Notes: generated by a model from the letters alone, not told the origin. Shown: positions 10,341-19,914, counted from the stretch's first letter. The stretch: 64,000 nucleotides of DNA from Pseudonocardia sp. CNS-139 (GCA_001942415.1 MKJX01000111.1:160046-224045), one strand, 5' to 3'. Program-made: numbers and translations.

Positions 10341-11867
10341 GTGGCGGCCGTGGGGTCCCGGGTCGCCGTCGCCGCGCCGCACCCCGCCGGGATCGCCGCG
10401 GCTCGCGTGGCCGTCGGACGCGGTGGCAACGCGATCGACGCGGCCCTGTCCGCCGCGGCGGCGCTCACCGTCGCCTACCCGCACCAGTGTTCGGTCGGTG
10501 GCGATCTCGTGGCGCTCGTCCGTCCGCCCGGCGGACCGGTGCGCGCGGTGCTGTCCGTCGGGGCGGCGGCGCAGGCGCTCGACGTCGACGCGCTGCGGGC
10601 CGCCGGCGGGCGGATGCCCGCGAGCGGGCCGCTGACGGTCACGGTGCCCGGTGTCGTCGCCGGCTGGGCCGCGGTGCACGGCGAAGGGGCGCGGCTGGGG
10701 CTCGCCGACCTCGTCGAGCCGGCCGCGGAACTGGCGGAGCGCGGGGTCGCGGTCAGCGCGGGCCTCGCCCGGGCGGCCGCCGCCCGTGCGGACGTCGTGC
10801 GCGCCGAGCTGTCCGCGCTCCTGCTGGACGGCGCCGACCCGTCTGTCCGCGCTCCTGCTGGACGGCGGGCGGCCCCGCGCGGTCGGTGAGACCCTGCACC
10901 AGCCCGCGCTCGCCGCGACGCTGCGCGCGATCGGCGCGGACCGGCGCTCCTTCTACACCGGCGCGGTCGCCCCGGACCTGCTCGCCGGGCTCGCCCGGCT
11001 CGGCAGCCCGCTGTCCGCCGCGACCTCGCCGCGCACACGGCGGAGATCGTCGCACCGCTGCGCCGCCGGGTGGCCGGGGCGACCTGGTCCGTGGCTCCGC
11101 CACCGACGCAGGGCGCGGCGCTGCTCGCGGTGCTCGCCGCGCCCGGCACCCCGCTGGCGGCCGCCCGGCTGGCCGAGCGGCGCCGCGACGCGCTGCTGGG
11201 CGACCCGCGCCGTGGCCCGGTGGACGTCGGGGCGCTGCTGCTGGAGTCGGCCCGGGAGACCGCGGAGCTGCCGGCCGGTCCGCGACCGGCCGGCGACACC
11301 GTCGCCGTCACCGCTGTCGACGCCGACGGCACCGCGGTCGCACTGATCCAGAGCGTCTTCCAGAGCTTCGGCTCCGGGATGCTCGAACCGCGCACCGGGA
11401 TCGTGCTGCACAACCGCGGGAGCGCGTTCAGCCTCGATCCGGCGCACCCCGGCGTGGCGGCGCCCGGAGCCCGGCCGCCGCACACGCTCTGCCCGGCCAT
11501 CGCCGAGACCCCCGACGGCGTGCTGGCGCTGGGGTGCCAGGGCGGCCGGGCGCAGGCGTGGATCCTCGCCCAGGTCGCCGCCGACCTGCTCGCCACCTCC
11601 GACCCGGACGCGGTGCTGGCCCGGCCCCGCTGGGTCATCGGCTCCCGCGACCTCGGCCACCCCGTTCCGACCCTCGTGATGGAGCCGGGCGTGCCTGCTG
11701 CCGCCCGGCTGGCGCGCGAGGCCGCCGAGCTCGGCCTCGCGGTCGTGCACGCACCCGACCGGCACGACGACGCCGGCCACGTGCAGGTCGGCCGGCTCGT
11801 CGGCGGTGCGCTGGATGCCGCGAGCGACGTCCGGGCCGACGGCACCGCGGCCGTGCTGCAGGCATAG
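10341..11867 (+). CDS. Gamma-glutamyltranspeptidase family protein, tandem duplication and frameshift
   Basis: Ntn-hydrolase that cleaves or transfers gamma-glutamyl groups, about 505 residues after correction. Seen: GGNAIDAALSAAAAL and QCSVGGDL in the large subunit. The small subunit begins at the predicted autocleavage threonine in GDTVAVTAVD, followed by LIQSVFQSFGSGM and later ALGCQGGRAQAW. No signal peptide is visible, so it is probably cytoplasmic, as in many catabolic members. A 25-base segment is duplicated with a 34-base period at 10809-10867, shifting the frame by +1, and a single lost base near 11025 shifts it back. The gene directly follows the cyclase-family gene (two bases apart) and ends 20 bases from the convergent amidohydrolase gene. 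Confidence 0.85.
10809..10867 (+). repeat. Short direct duplication inside the gamma-glutamyltranspeptidase gene
   Basis: The 25-base segment beginning CTGTCCGCGCTCCTG occurs at 10809-10833 and again at 10843-10867. The 34-base period is not a multiple of three and breaks the reading frame. Both copies encode LSALLLDG. It is probably an assembly or sequencing artefact, although a recent slipped-strand duplication is possible. Confidence 0.85.
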
Positions 11868-11887
11868 CCCCACCGGCCGAGCGCGAC

Positions 11888-13478
11888 TCAGTGCTCGTAC
11901 ACCTCGCCCCGCGCCACCGTCGCCCGCACCCGGCCCTCGGCCAGCGCGTCCGGATCGCCGAGCGGGTCGACGTCGAGCAGGGCCAGGTCGGCCGGTCCGC
12001 CGACGTGCAGCCGGCCCGCATCGGGGAGCCCGGCGACCGCCGCCGCTCCGGTCGTGAACAACGCCAGCGCCTCGGTGGCCGTCACCGCCTGCTCCGGGCC
12101 CAGCGGGTCCGGGCGCCCCGCACGCGCCGGGTCCGCGCCTGCCACATCCCCGTCAACGCGGACAGGGGAGGCCCCGGGCCGTCCGACCCGCCGCCGACCA
12201 CCACCCCCGCGTCCAGCCACGACCGCAGCGGGTTCGCGGCGGCCGCCACGTCCTCGCCGAGGCGGTCGACGAGCGCCGGTCCGGCGTGCCACTGCAGAGC
12301 GGGGTGGGCCGAGACCGCCACGCCGAGCCGGCGCGCCCGCGCCATGTCCGCGGGTGCCGGACCGAGGTAGGCGTGGATCAGGTGGAACCCGAGCCCGGCG
12401 ACGGGTCCGGTGCGATCCACTTCCGCGAGGACGTCCAGCACCTCCGTGACGGCGGCGTCGCCGACCGCGTGCACCCCGACGCCGCGGCCGGCCGCGGCGG
12501 CGGCGCGGCAGTGCGCGAGCAGCGCCCGGCGGGACAGGCTGCGATGGCCCGGGTAGCCGTCGGTGCCCGGCCAGGGCTTCGACCGCCAGGCCGTGCCGAG
12601 TGAGCCGCCACCGTCGAGGAACAGCTTGGTCGGTCCCCGCATCAGCCGCCCGGGCGCCGCGGTCGGGACACCGCAGGCGACGACCGCCTCGTCGAGCACG
12701 GCGTCGTCGGTGTCCTCGTCGCCGAGCGGCATCACGACGGTCCGCAGCGGCAGCCGGCCGGACCGGGCGGCGAGCGCGTACGCCGCGAGCTCGGCCGGTG
12801 CGACGGCGGGATCGACGACGGCGGTGAAGCCGTGGCCGCGCAGCACCCGGGAACCGTGCTCGATCCAGCCGACCCGCGTGGCGTCGTCGGGTGCGGGCAC
12901 CACGGCCCGCACCAGCGCGACCGCGGGGTGCTCGACCAGGAGCCCGGTCGCCGCTCCCGTCGGATCGCGCTCGATCCGCCCGCCGGCCGGGTCGGCGGTC
13001 GAGGCGTCGATGCCGGCGATCCGCAGCGCGGTCGTGCTGGCGACCGCGTCGTGTCCCTTGCGGTCCAGCAGCACCGGCCGACCGGGGGAGGCGGCCTCGA
13101 GCTCGGCCGCCGTCGGCAGCCGGCCCTCGGCGAGCTCGCCGGTTCGAAGCCGGCATCGGCCTCGACCCAGCCGGTGCCGGGGTGCCGTGCGCCGTGGGCC
13201 CGGATCCGGTCCTGGATCTCCAGGACGCTCCGGGCGTCACCCAGGGCGACCCTCGACGCGGCGCGTCCGGCCCACAGCACGTGGACGTGGCTGTCGACGA
13301 ACCCGGGAACGACGCTCACGCCGAGATCGAGGGTCTCGGTCCGCGCCGGAAGGTGCTCGCGGACCTCGGACGGCGTGCCGAGGGCGACGACCCGGCCGTC
13401 GGTGATGCCGACCGCGGTCACGCGGGACGTCACCGGATCCATCGTGTGGACGTCGCCGATGACCAGGAGGGAGGTCAT
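11888..13478 (-). CDS. Amidohydrolase family protein (YtcJ-like), two apparent frameshifts
   Basis: Metal-dependent amidohydrolase of about 530 residues with the YtcJ/exoenzyme-regulatory layout. Seen: the N-terminal metal site VPGFVDSHVHV near residue 57, KLFLDGGGSLGTAW in the middle, GVGVHAVGDAAV and HAYLGP further on, and the late aspartate region VVVGGGSDGPG. The C-terminus carries the small beta-sandwich (ADLALLDVDPLGDP). The frame breaks near 13140 and 12120, each fitting one missing base. Substrates of this family are usually amides or carbamates. It is the downstream gene of a pair with the SDR gene to its right on the same strand, separated by about 70 bases. Confidence 0.85.
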
Positions 13479-13551
13479 TCACTCATCTTTCCGCAGGTCA
13501 TGGGCCGAACGACCGGGTCGTGACCTTCGGCTCACCGGCCGGCGGACCGCG

Positions 13552-14404
13552 TCAGGCCGGGGCCTGCACGGGCTCCGGCCGGACGGCTCCGGTCCAGTGC
13601 ATCGCCGCGATGGCGCCGCCGTCGACGAGCAGGTCGCTCCCGGTGACGTACGACGCCGCGGCGGAGCTGAGGAAGGCCACGGCGTCGGCGATGTCCTCGA
13701 CGGAACCGACGCGGGGGACGGCCTGGCCGGCGATGATGCTGCGCAGGAACGCCTGTTGCGGGCCGTCGAGCTCCTCGCGGCTCATCGGCGTGCTGATGAT
13801 GCCGGGGCTGACCGAGTTGACCCGGGCGCTCGCGCCCCGTACTCCGGCGCCGCGGCCTGGACCCGGACCTGCACGCCGCGCTTGGCGATGTCGTAGGCCG
13901 TGCTCGGGTCGATGCCGTCCATCCGCAGCTCGGGCGCGGCGGCCAGCCGGTCGGGCGGGGTGGTCGCCATGACCCGTTCGAGCGCCGGATCCACCCGGCT
14001 CTTGTGGCCGGCCATGCTGGCGATGCAGGTCACGGCGGTGCCCGGGCCCGCCAGGGGCAGGAACTCCGCCAGCACGTGCGCGGTTCCGACCAGGTTGACG
14101 CGCACGATCAGCTCCGGCGTGCCTGTGTGGGCGAGATCCCGGCGGTGTGCACGAGCGCGGCGAGCCGGCCGAGCCGCCGGGATGCGTCGGCGACGGCGGC
14201 GATGCCGGCTCCGTCGCCGACGTCCACGCCGACCGTCTGCACCCGATGGCCCTCCGCCGAGAGCCGGCCGGCCGCCTCGTCGAGCCGCTCGGCCGAGCGG
14301 TCGGCGAGCAGGACCAGCCGTCCCGCGGCGAGCCGGCGGCCTGCGGCGACGCCCATCGCCCCGGACCCGATGACAACCACCACCGACTCCGATGACCCCA
14401 CCAT
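13552..14404 (-). CDS. SDR-family oxidoreductase, two apparent frameshifts
   Basis: Short-chain dehydrogenase of about 284 residues. Seen: a variant Rossmann glycine motif GSGAMGVAAGR at the N-terminus, VDVGDGAGIAA, and the active-site segment with Ser in CIASMAGH and the YDIAKRG Tyr-Lys pair. The C-terminal RVNSVSPGIISTPM and YVTGSDLLVDGG are also present. The usual TGxxxGIG is changed (GSGAMG), which is not rare in divergent SDRs. Frame breaks near 14115 and 13840 fit single lost bases. It is transcribed away from the dehydrogenase gene at 14.49 kb, so the 83-base gap between them is a divergent promoter region. The substrate is unknown. Confidence 0.8.
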
Positions 14405-14487
14405 GGATGCCTCCGACTCCGCCTGTGTGACACGATGTTACGCAGATCGTGACATAGACGTGCTCGGTGCGGGAAGGACGGAGGCGT

Positions 14488-15336
14488 GTGAACGGACCTG
14501 ACCAGTGGGGAGCGGTCCCGGTCGGATTCCTCGGTGCCGGCCGCATGGGCGGACCGATGGTCGAGCGGTTGCTCGCCGCCGGGCATCCCGTCCACCTCCA
14601 CGCCCGCCGGCCGGAGGTGCGTGCGCGGTTCGCGGCCCTCGGCGCGACCGTGACCGACGACCCGCACGCCGCCGTGCGGCCCGCCGCCGTCGTGCTGGTG
14701 TGCCTCTACTCCGACGCCCAGCTCCGCGAGGTCGCGCTGACCGGCGGGCTCGTGTCGTCGATGTCCCCCGGATCGGTGCTCGCCGTGCACGTCACCGCCG
14801 ACCCGGCGACCGTGACCGACCTCGTGGACGCCGGTCGTTCCCGGGGGGTCGAGGTCGTGGACGCCCCGGTGAGCGGCACGGCGGCCGACATCCGCGGCGG
14901 CCGCCTCACGGTTCTCCTCGGCGGGGAGGGCCCGGCCGCGGACCGGGTCGCCGGTGTCGTGGCGGCCTACGCCGGGCAGGTCGTCCGGACGGGTCCGGTC
15001 GGGTCGGCCCAGCAGGTCAAGCTGCTCAACAACGTCGTCTTCACCGCCCACGTCCAGCTGCTGCTCGAAGCCGTCGCGGCGGCCGAGTCGATGGGGGTGC
15101 CGGCGACGGTCCTCAGCCGCGCCTTCGCGGCGTGCAGCGCGCGCAGCGCGGCGGCCGAGGGCGTCTGCGCCGTCGGCCCGGTGGAGTACGCACGCCGGGT
15201 GGCGCCGTTCCTGGAGAAGGACCTGCGCACGGCTGCCGCCACCGCGTCCGCCCTCGGCGTCGACCTGTCGCGCCTGCTCGCGGCGACGCGTCTCGGCCCT
15301 CTCGACCTCCGGCCCGGGACGACGGCGTCGACCTGA
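14488..15336 (+). CDS. NAD(P)-dependent 3-hydroxyisobutyrate dehydrogenase-family oxidoreductase
   Basis: Intact beta-hydroxyacid dehydrogenase of 282 residues. Seen: the nucleotide fold VGFLGAGRMGGPM at the N-terminus, the substrate-binding loop DAPVSGTAADIRGGRL near residue 130 with the diagnostic DAPVSG, and the catalytic lysine in GSAQQVKLLNN near 175. The all-alpha C-terminal domain follows. An in-frame GTG at 14467 exists, but the GTG at 14488 has GGAAGGACGGAGG just upstream and was chosen. It lies between the divergent SDR gene and the SnoaL-like gene and ends 49 bases before the latter. Physiological substrate unknown. Confidence 0.88.
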   Translation: MNGPDQWGAVPVGFLGAGRMGGPMVERLLAAGHPVHLHARRPEVRARFAALGATVTDDPHAAVRPAAVVLVCLYSDAQLREVALTGGLVSSMSPGSVLAVHVTADPATVTDLVDAGRSRGVEVVDAPVSGTAADIRGGRLTVLLGGEGPAADRVAGVVAAYAGQVVRTGPVGSAQQVKLLNNVVFTAHVQLLLEAVAAAESMGVPATVLSRAFAACSARSAAAEGVCAVGPVEYARRVAPFLEKDLRTAAATASALGVDLSRLLAATRLGPLDLRPGTTAST

Positions 15337-15351
15337 CCGCGCTAGTGTTCG

Positions 15352-15365
15352 ACTAACCAGTTAGT
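15352..15365. promoter_or_regulatory. Palindromic operator ACTAAC-CA-GTTAGT
   Basis: A perfect 6-2-6 inverted repeat 20 bases upstream of the SnoaL-like gene. The form is typical of TetR or MarR sites. The same ACTAGTTAGT flavour recurs in the centre of the operator at 21.3 kb, so one of the two neighbouring TetR proteins may bind here. The regulator assignment is inference. Confidence 0.6.
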
Positions 15366-15385
15366 TGTCTCGTCAGGAGAACACG

Positions 15386-15856
15386 GTGACCGAACACGGG
15401 AACGGGGCCGCCGGCCCACCGGCAGACGTGGTGCGGCGCTTCATCGACGAGGTGATCAACGGCGGGAACCTCGAACTGATCGACGCGCTGTGGCACGACG
15501 ACCTCGTCTGGGAGGGCGGCAGCCTCGGCGAGCGCCACGGCATCACCGAGTTCAAACAGATGATGGGCGCGGGCGGCGGGAGCACCCGGTGGATCGGGCT
15601 GCACCTCACGGTGCACGGCGTCGTCGAGCACGGCGACACGGTCGTCGTGCAGTTCACCAACAGCGGGCAGCGCGCCGGGCGGCTGTTCGGCGTCCTCCCC
15701 TTCACCAGCAGGCGCGGGTCCTGGAACGGGGTGGGCGTCTACCGGGTCCGGGAGGGCAAGATCGCCTCCGGCTGGTTCGTGGAGGACGTCGTCGCGATGC
15801 TGCGGAGCCTCGGGCCGCGCGGTGCGCTCGACATGGTCACCTCGGGCCGGGGCTGA
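15386..15856 (+). CDS. SnoaL-like/NTF2-fold protein (ester cyclase-like)
   Basis: Intact 156-residue protein of the SnoaL-like, NTF2-fold group. Seen: VVRRFIDEVINGGN near residue 16, LWHDDLVWEGGSLGERHG, and the paired VHGVVEHGDTVVVQFTNSG and YRVREGKIASGWFVED strands typical of the fold. It is a close paralogue of the C-terminal domain of the SDR-SnoaL fusion at 17.9-19.2 kb: RFIDEV, LWHDDL, GGSLGE, FTNSG and GRI/GKI positions all align. Such proteins act as small hydrolases, cyclases, isomerases or ligand binders. Start GTG 15386 has CAGGAGA eight bases upstream. It is probably controlled by the palindrome at 15352. Confidence 0.83.
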   Translation: MTEHGNGAAGPPADVVRRFIDEVINGGNLELIDALWHDDLVWEGGSLGERHGITEFKQMMGAGGGSTRWIGLHLTVHGVVEHGDTVVVQFTNSGQRAGRLFGVLPFTSRRGSWNGVGVYRVREGKIASGWFVEDVVAMLRSLGPRGALDMVTSGRG

Positions 15857-15870
15857 CGGCCGGACGCCGA

Positions 15871-15902
15871 GGAGGGGCCCGGCACGTACCCGGGGCCCCT
15901 CC
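15871..15902. terminator. Hairpin between convergent genes
   Basis: GGAGGGGCCC (15871-15880) pairs with GGGCCCCTCC (15893-15902) around a 12-base loop. It lies in the 65-base gap between the SnoaL-like gene and the convergent patatin gene, and can serve as a two-way terminator. No T-run follows, as is usual in actinomycetes. Confidence 0.65.
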
Positions 15903-15921
15903 CCGGGATCGCAGCCCTCGG

Positions 15922-16917
15922 TCAGCCGAGGAGCTGCCGGACGGCGGCGGCGGCGTTCTCGCCGTCCTGCAGACCGAGGTCCACGGCGACGGGGCGCATC
16001 GCCGGGTCGAGTGCGTTGGCGGCGACCCGGTTGGCCTCCTCGCTCCCGGTGATCCGCACGACCTGCAACCCGCCGGCCTGGAGCTCGTCGAGGGCCTTCT
16101 CCTCCACGGTGTTCGACAGGTTCGGGGTGGGCATGCCGATGTAGACGACGGCGTCGAGGTCGAGCTCGTCGACGAGCTGCCGGGAGAAGGAGGTGCGCGG
16201 GGCGTCGGTGTAGAAGCCGTCGTTGATCTCGACGACCGGCAGGAAGCCGGGCACGGCGCTCGACGAGGCCAGTGCGGCCGCGAGCGGCACGCCGTCGGCG
16301 GCGCGCCACAGCACGGTCTCGCCGGTCCGGGCGTCGACGCTGGTGATCCGCAGGTCGCGCTCGGGCCACTCCGGGCCCGGAAGCATCGTCGTGACATAGC
16401 CGACGTAGTCCGCGCTCGTGATCGGCAGCTCCGACCGCATCGCCAGCTCGCCGATCCGGCGCCCGCGTTCCTCGATCGTCCCCTCGGTCGAGACCAGTGC
16501 CGCCATCAGCTCCGGCGGGATCGCCGAGAGCCCGTTCTCCCCGCCGGCCACCGGTGCTCCCGCACCCTCCCCGCGGCGCTCCTGCTCGACCAGGGCGTCG
16601 AGGTCGAGCCCGAGCGTGTAGTACGCGCCGCTGTAGGCGCCGGCCGAGGTGCCCACGGCGACGTCGACCTTGTCGGGGGTCAGTCCGGCCGTGTTGTTCA
16701 GTGCGTCGAGAACGCCCAGCTGCCAGGCGATGCCGACCTCGCCGCCGCCGCCGAGGATCACGCCGACGCGGGGCCGGCCGTCCCCCTCGGCGGGCTGCCC
16801 GCCCTGCGGAGCGGCCCCGCCGGCGCCGCAGCCGGTGAGCAGGGCGCCGGCGAGCGCGATGGCCCCGACCGACAGCACGGTGCGGTGGAAGGACGGGCGG
16901 AACGCGCGACGGGACAT
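15922..16917 (-). CDS. Patatin-like phospholipase lipoprotein
   Basis: Intact 331-residue patatin/RssA-type lipid acyl hydrolase carrying a lipoprotein signal: basic start, hydrophobic stretch and lipobox LLTGC near residue 30. Seen: the oxyanion loop VGVILGGGGEVG near residue 55, the nucleophile GTSAG near 92, and NDGFYTDAP near 240, where the catalytic aspartate's usual DGG/DGA is DGF. It is predicted to sit on the outer face of the membrane and act on lipids or esters. A TGAACGTTTA box lies 38 bases upstream of its start, facing the TetR gene at 17.24 kb, so it is probably repressed by that regulator. Confidence 0.87.
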   Translation of the reverse strand: MSRRAFRPSFHRTVLSVGAIALAGALLTGCGAGGAAPQGGQPAEGDGRPRVGVILGGGGEVGIAWQLGVLDALNNTAGLTPDKVDVAVGTSAGAYSGAYYTLGLDLDALVEQERRGEGAGAPVAGGENGLSAIPPELMAALVSTEGTIEERGRRIGELAMRSELPITSADYVGYVTTMLPGPEWPERDLRITSVDARTGETVLWRAADGVPLAAALASSSAVPGFLPVVEINDGFYTDAPRTSFSRQLVDELDLDAVVYIGMPTPNLSNTVEEKALDELQAGGLQVVRITGSEEANRVAANALDPAMRPVAVDLGLQDGENAAAAVRQLLG

Positions 16918-16955
16918 GTCTACCTCCTCCTCAGCCGCTCGTCCGAGCAGCTGAA

Positions 16956-16965
16956 TGAACGTTTA
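16956..16965. promoter_or_regulatory. TetR-type box 1 (TGAACGTTTA)
   Basis: Core of a longer near-palindrome, CTGA-a-TGAACGTTTA-g-TCAG at 16951-16970, upstream of the patatin gene. It shares most positions with the box at 17076. Confidence 0.65.
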
Positions 16966-17075
16966 GTCAGAAGATAGGGCAAGGTCGTGACGGACGCAAG
17001 GCAGGGCTATGACCTGTGAAGACCGTGATGAAAGCGCCTCGCTTGACGCCGACGGGCGCCATGGGCCATGCTGAG

Positions 17076-17085
17076 TGAGCGTTCA
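17076..17085. promoter_or_regulatory. TetR-type box 2 (TGAGCGTTCA)
   Basis: Core of CTGA-g-TGAGCGTTCA-g-TCAG (17071-17090), mid-way in the 319-base divergent gap between the patatin and TetR genes. Apart from three such boxes I see nothing else in that gap. Confidence 0.65.
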
Positions 17086-17211
17086 GTCAGAAACCCGGCG
17101 GCGTCGGAGGAAGATCCGACGCGCTGACGGCGGAGGTGGGACCGGTGATCGAGGCGAGCCGGCTGCGGCAGCGCGGCGTCCGGTCCCCGGCGCCGTACCG
17201 GGCTTCTGGAG

Positions 17212-17221
17212 TGAACGTTCA
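17212..17221. promoter_or_regulatory. TetR-type box 3 (TGAACGTTCA)
   Basis: Perfect 10-base palindrome ending 15 bases before the TetR start codon, in the position expected for autorepression. Confidence 0.7.
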
Positions 17222-17236
17222 GCAGAATGTCGGACC

Positions 17237-17799
17237 ATGACACGTGACCCTGACGCCAAGAAGCAGCGCCTCCTGGAGGCGGCTCTCGACGAGTTCGCCG
17301 AGCACGGCATCGGCGGCGCCCGGATCGACCGGCTCGCCAAGCGGGCCGCGTCAGCCCGGGCCTGGTGTACTCGTTCTTCGCCGGCAAGGAGGAACTGTTC
17401 GGGGCCGTCTACGACCGGATCGTCGAGGCCGTCACCCAGGCCATGCCGATCACTCCTGACGACCTCCCGGGATACGCCGCCGGCCTCTACGACGCGGCCA
17501 CCGCCAACCCGAAGGTCATGCGTTTCATCCTCTGGTACGCGCTGGAACGCGGCGACGACCGGCGGGTCCCGGCGTCGGTGACGGCGTCGATGCAGGACAA
17601 GGTCGCCGCCATCGAGGACGCACAGCGCCGCGGGACCGTCACCGACCGGTTCGGCGCGGGCCAGGTGCTCGCGCTGGTCCTGTCCGTCGCGAACATGTGG
17701 CAGATCGAGGGCGACGGCACCCGCAACCTCGTCGCGGTGGCACAGCACCGCGACACGATCGTGAGCGCCGTCCGGGTGCTCACCGAACCCGCTCGCTGA
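17237..17799 (+). CDS. TetR/AcrR-family regulator, one apparent frameshift
   Basis: TetR repressor of about 188 residues. Seen: the N-terminal helix-turn-helix region (RLLEAALDEFAEHGIGGARI, exactly the recognised pattern) continuing, after one lost base near 17350, as PGLVYSFFAGKEELF. The C-terminal ligand domain includes FILWYALERGDD and AGQVLALVLSVANMW. Corrected, the motif reads AKRAGVSPGLVYSFF. TGAACGTTCA-like boxes lie before this gene, before the divergent patatin gene and before the following SDR-fusion gene. This protein is therefore the likely regulator of all three; the ligand is unknown. Confidence 0.85.
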
Positions 17800-17843
17800 G
17801 GATCTCCGCCGCTCCCGGCGGCAGGCGGCCCCTCCGAGCGAAA

Positions 17844-17853
17844 TGAACGTTCA
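17844..17853. promoter_or_regulatory. TetR-type box 4 (TGAACGTTCA)
   Basis: Perfect palindrome, flanked by CGA and TCG outer arms, 19 bases before the SDR-fusion start. Confidence 0.7.
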
Positions 17854-17871
17854 CTCGACTGGGAGGACCTG

Positions 17872-19172
17872 ATGAACGACACACCCCGGGTCTGGTACGT
17901 CACCGGCGCCGGCCGCGGTCTCGGCCGCGCGGTGACCGTCGCCGCCCTGACGGCCGGCGACACGGTGGTCGCCACGGCGCGCGACACCCGCTCGCTGGAC
18001 GACCTCGCCAGGCGGTACCCCGGGCAGCTGCGGTCGCCGAGGTCGACGTGACCGACCCGGACGCCGTGCGCGCCTCGCTCGTGCTGGCCGACGAGGCGGG
18101 CGGACCCGACATCGTCGTGAACAACGCGGGGTACGCGAACCTGTCCGCGTTCGAGGACACCGATCCCGCCGACTTCCGCCGCCAGGTCGAGACCAACTTC
18201 TTCGGCGTCGTGAACGTCGTGCAGGCGGCGCTCCCGCTGATGCGGGCCCGCGGTCGCGGGCACATCGTCAACGTCTCGTCCGTGGGGTCCCGCGTCGGCA
18301 ACGCCGGCCTCGGCGCCTACCAGGCGGCCAAGTGGGCCGTCAGCGGCCTCAGCGAGGTGCTCGCCGCGGAGGTCGGGCCGCTCGGCATCAAGGTCACCGC
18401 GATCGAACCCGGTGGGATGCGCACCGACTGGGCCGGGTCGTCGATGCACGTGCCGCCGGCGAGCGAGCCGTACCGGGCGACCGTCGGCGTGCTCGCCGAG
18501 CTCTTCGCCGCAGGGGCCGTCGATCCGGTCGGTGAGCCCGACCTCGTCGCCGACGCCGTCCTGCGCCTCGTCGAGCTCGACGACCCGCCCGTCAGGCTGC
18601 TGCTCGGATCCGACGCGCTGGTCGCCGCCCGCACGGCGGCCGAGACGCTCGCCGACACCGACCGCCGGTGGGAGGAGCTGTCCCGCTGGACCGACCGCGC
18701 CGACGCGACGCCGCAGCAGATCGATCCCCTCGGCGTCACGGCGAAGAGCCCCGAGAAGGTCGTCCTGCGGTTCATCGACGAGGTCGTCAACGGCGGCGAC
18801 ATCGACCGCGTCGCCGACCTCTGGCACGACGACCTCGCCTGGTACGGCGGGAGCCTGGGCGAGCACCACGGGCTCGCCGAGTTCGAGTCGTCGCTCCGGG
18901 CCGCGGTCGGCGGCGCCTTCACCGGGATGCACCTCACCGTCCACGACACGGTCGTCGCCGGCGACACCGTCGTGCTGCGGTTCACCAACAGCGGGACGCA
19001 GACGGGACCCTTCCTCGGATACCCCGCTTCCGGGAAGCACGCCGCCTGGCTCGGGATCGGGATCTACCGCGTCCGCGACGGCAGGATCGCCGAGGCCTGG
19101 TTCGGCGAGGACACCCTCGGCATGCTCCAGGAGCTCGGTGTGCTCGCCGGGGGCGGCCGTGCTGACGTCTGA
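17872..19172 (+). CDS. SDR oxidoreductase fused to a C-terminal SnoaL-like domain, one apparent frameshift
   Basis: Two-domain protein of about 433 residues. Residues 1 to about 285 are a classical SDR: TGAGRGLGR coenzyme motif, NNAGYAN, the catalytic serine in NVSSVGSR, YQAAK and IEPGGMRTDW. Residues about 300-425 are a SnoaL-like/NTF2 domain (VVLRFIDEVVNGGD, LWHDDLAW, GGSLGEHHG, FTNSG), clearly paralogous to the free-standing protein at 15.4 kb. The two are joined by an in-frame linker (DATPQQIDPLGVTAKSP) with no stop. A frame break near 18025 in the SDR part fits one lost base. The stop overlaps the next hydrolase gene. A box at 17844 suggests TetR control. Fusion could be real, or a lost stop between two genes. 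Confidence 0.8.
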
Positions 19173-19914
19173 GTCCCACGGACAGGGCAGTGGTGTCGTC
19201 CTCGTGCACGGCACCGGGAGCAGCGCCGCCTTCTGGGCGCCGGTCGTCGACGACCTGGCGCGCGAGCACACCGTCGTTGTCCCGGATCTCCCCGGGTCCG
19301 GCGGCAGCCCGCTGCCGGAGGGGCCGCTGGACCTCGACCAGGTCGCCGACGAGATCGTGGCCACCGCCGAGCGGGCCGGGCTCGACCGGTTCGCGCTCGT
19401 CGGGATGTCGATGGGCGCCGCCGTCGCGGTGCGGGTCGCCCGGCGGCAGCCGGCACGGGTGACGCGGCTCGCGCTGCTCGCCGGGTATGCCGTCCCGCGC
19501 GCCGGGCTCCGACTGCGCTTCGACGTGTGGGCCTCCCTGCTCGGCAAGGACGACGACGCGGCGGCCAAGCTGCTCGTGACGCTGTCCAGCCCCGACCACA
19601 TCCTCGGCGCCATGAGCGAGGAGCAGGTGTCCGGCCTGCTCGGCTGGGTGCGGTCCGGCCAGGCCCCGGGCGTGGCCGCCCAGCTGGAGCTGGCGAGAAC
19701 GCTGGACGTCCGCCAGGACCTCGGCCACGTCACCGCCCCGACCCTCGTCATGGCAGGCGACGCGGACCCGTTCGTCGAGCCGTCCCACTCCCTGCAGTTC
19801 GTCGCCGGAATCCGGGGAGCCCGCCTGGAGACGGTCCGCGGCGGCGGACACGGGTTCATCCTCGAACAGCCCGAGCACACCATGACCGTGCTCGTGCCGT
19901 TCCCCGACCGGTAG
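19159..19914 (+). CDS. Alpha/beta hydrolase
   Basis: Intact 251-residue cytoplasmic hydrolase. Seen: the oxyanion loop VVLVHGTGSSAAFW near residue 15, PDLPGSGGSPLP, the nucleophile in VGMSMGAA near 83, the acid in VMAGDADPFV near 196 and the histidine in GGGHGFILEQP near 229. GTG at 19159 starts inside the preceding SDR-SnoaL gene, giving a 14-base overlap and likely coupling. Together with its partner it may reduce and hydrolyse a lactone or ester. No substrate can be named. Confidence 0.87.
   Translation: MLTSESHGQGSGVVLVHGTGSSAAFWAPVVDDLAREHTVVVPDLPGSGGSPLPEGPLDLDQVADEIVATAERAGLDRFALVGMSMGAAVAVRVARRQPARVTRLALLAGYAVPRAGLRLRFDVWASLLGKDDDAAAKLLVTLSSPDHILGAMSEEQVSGLLGWVRSGQAPGVAAQLELARTLDVRQDLGHVTAPTLVMAGDADPFVEPSHSLQFVAGIRGARLETVRGGGHGFILEQPEHTMTVLVPFPDR

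Noticed and set aside
17487..19883. A 798-codon open frame on the - strand
   Set aside because: It lies opposite TetR, SDR-SnoaL and hydrolase genes with clear motifs. Its composition is that of the antisense of GC-rich coding DNA, and it has no recognisable domain.
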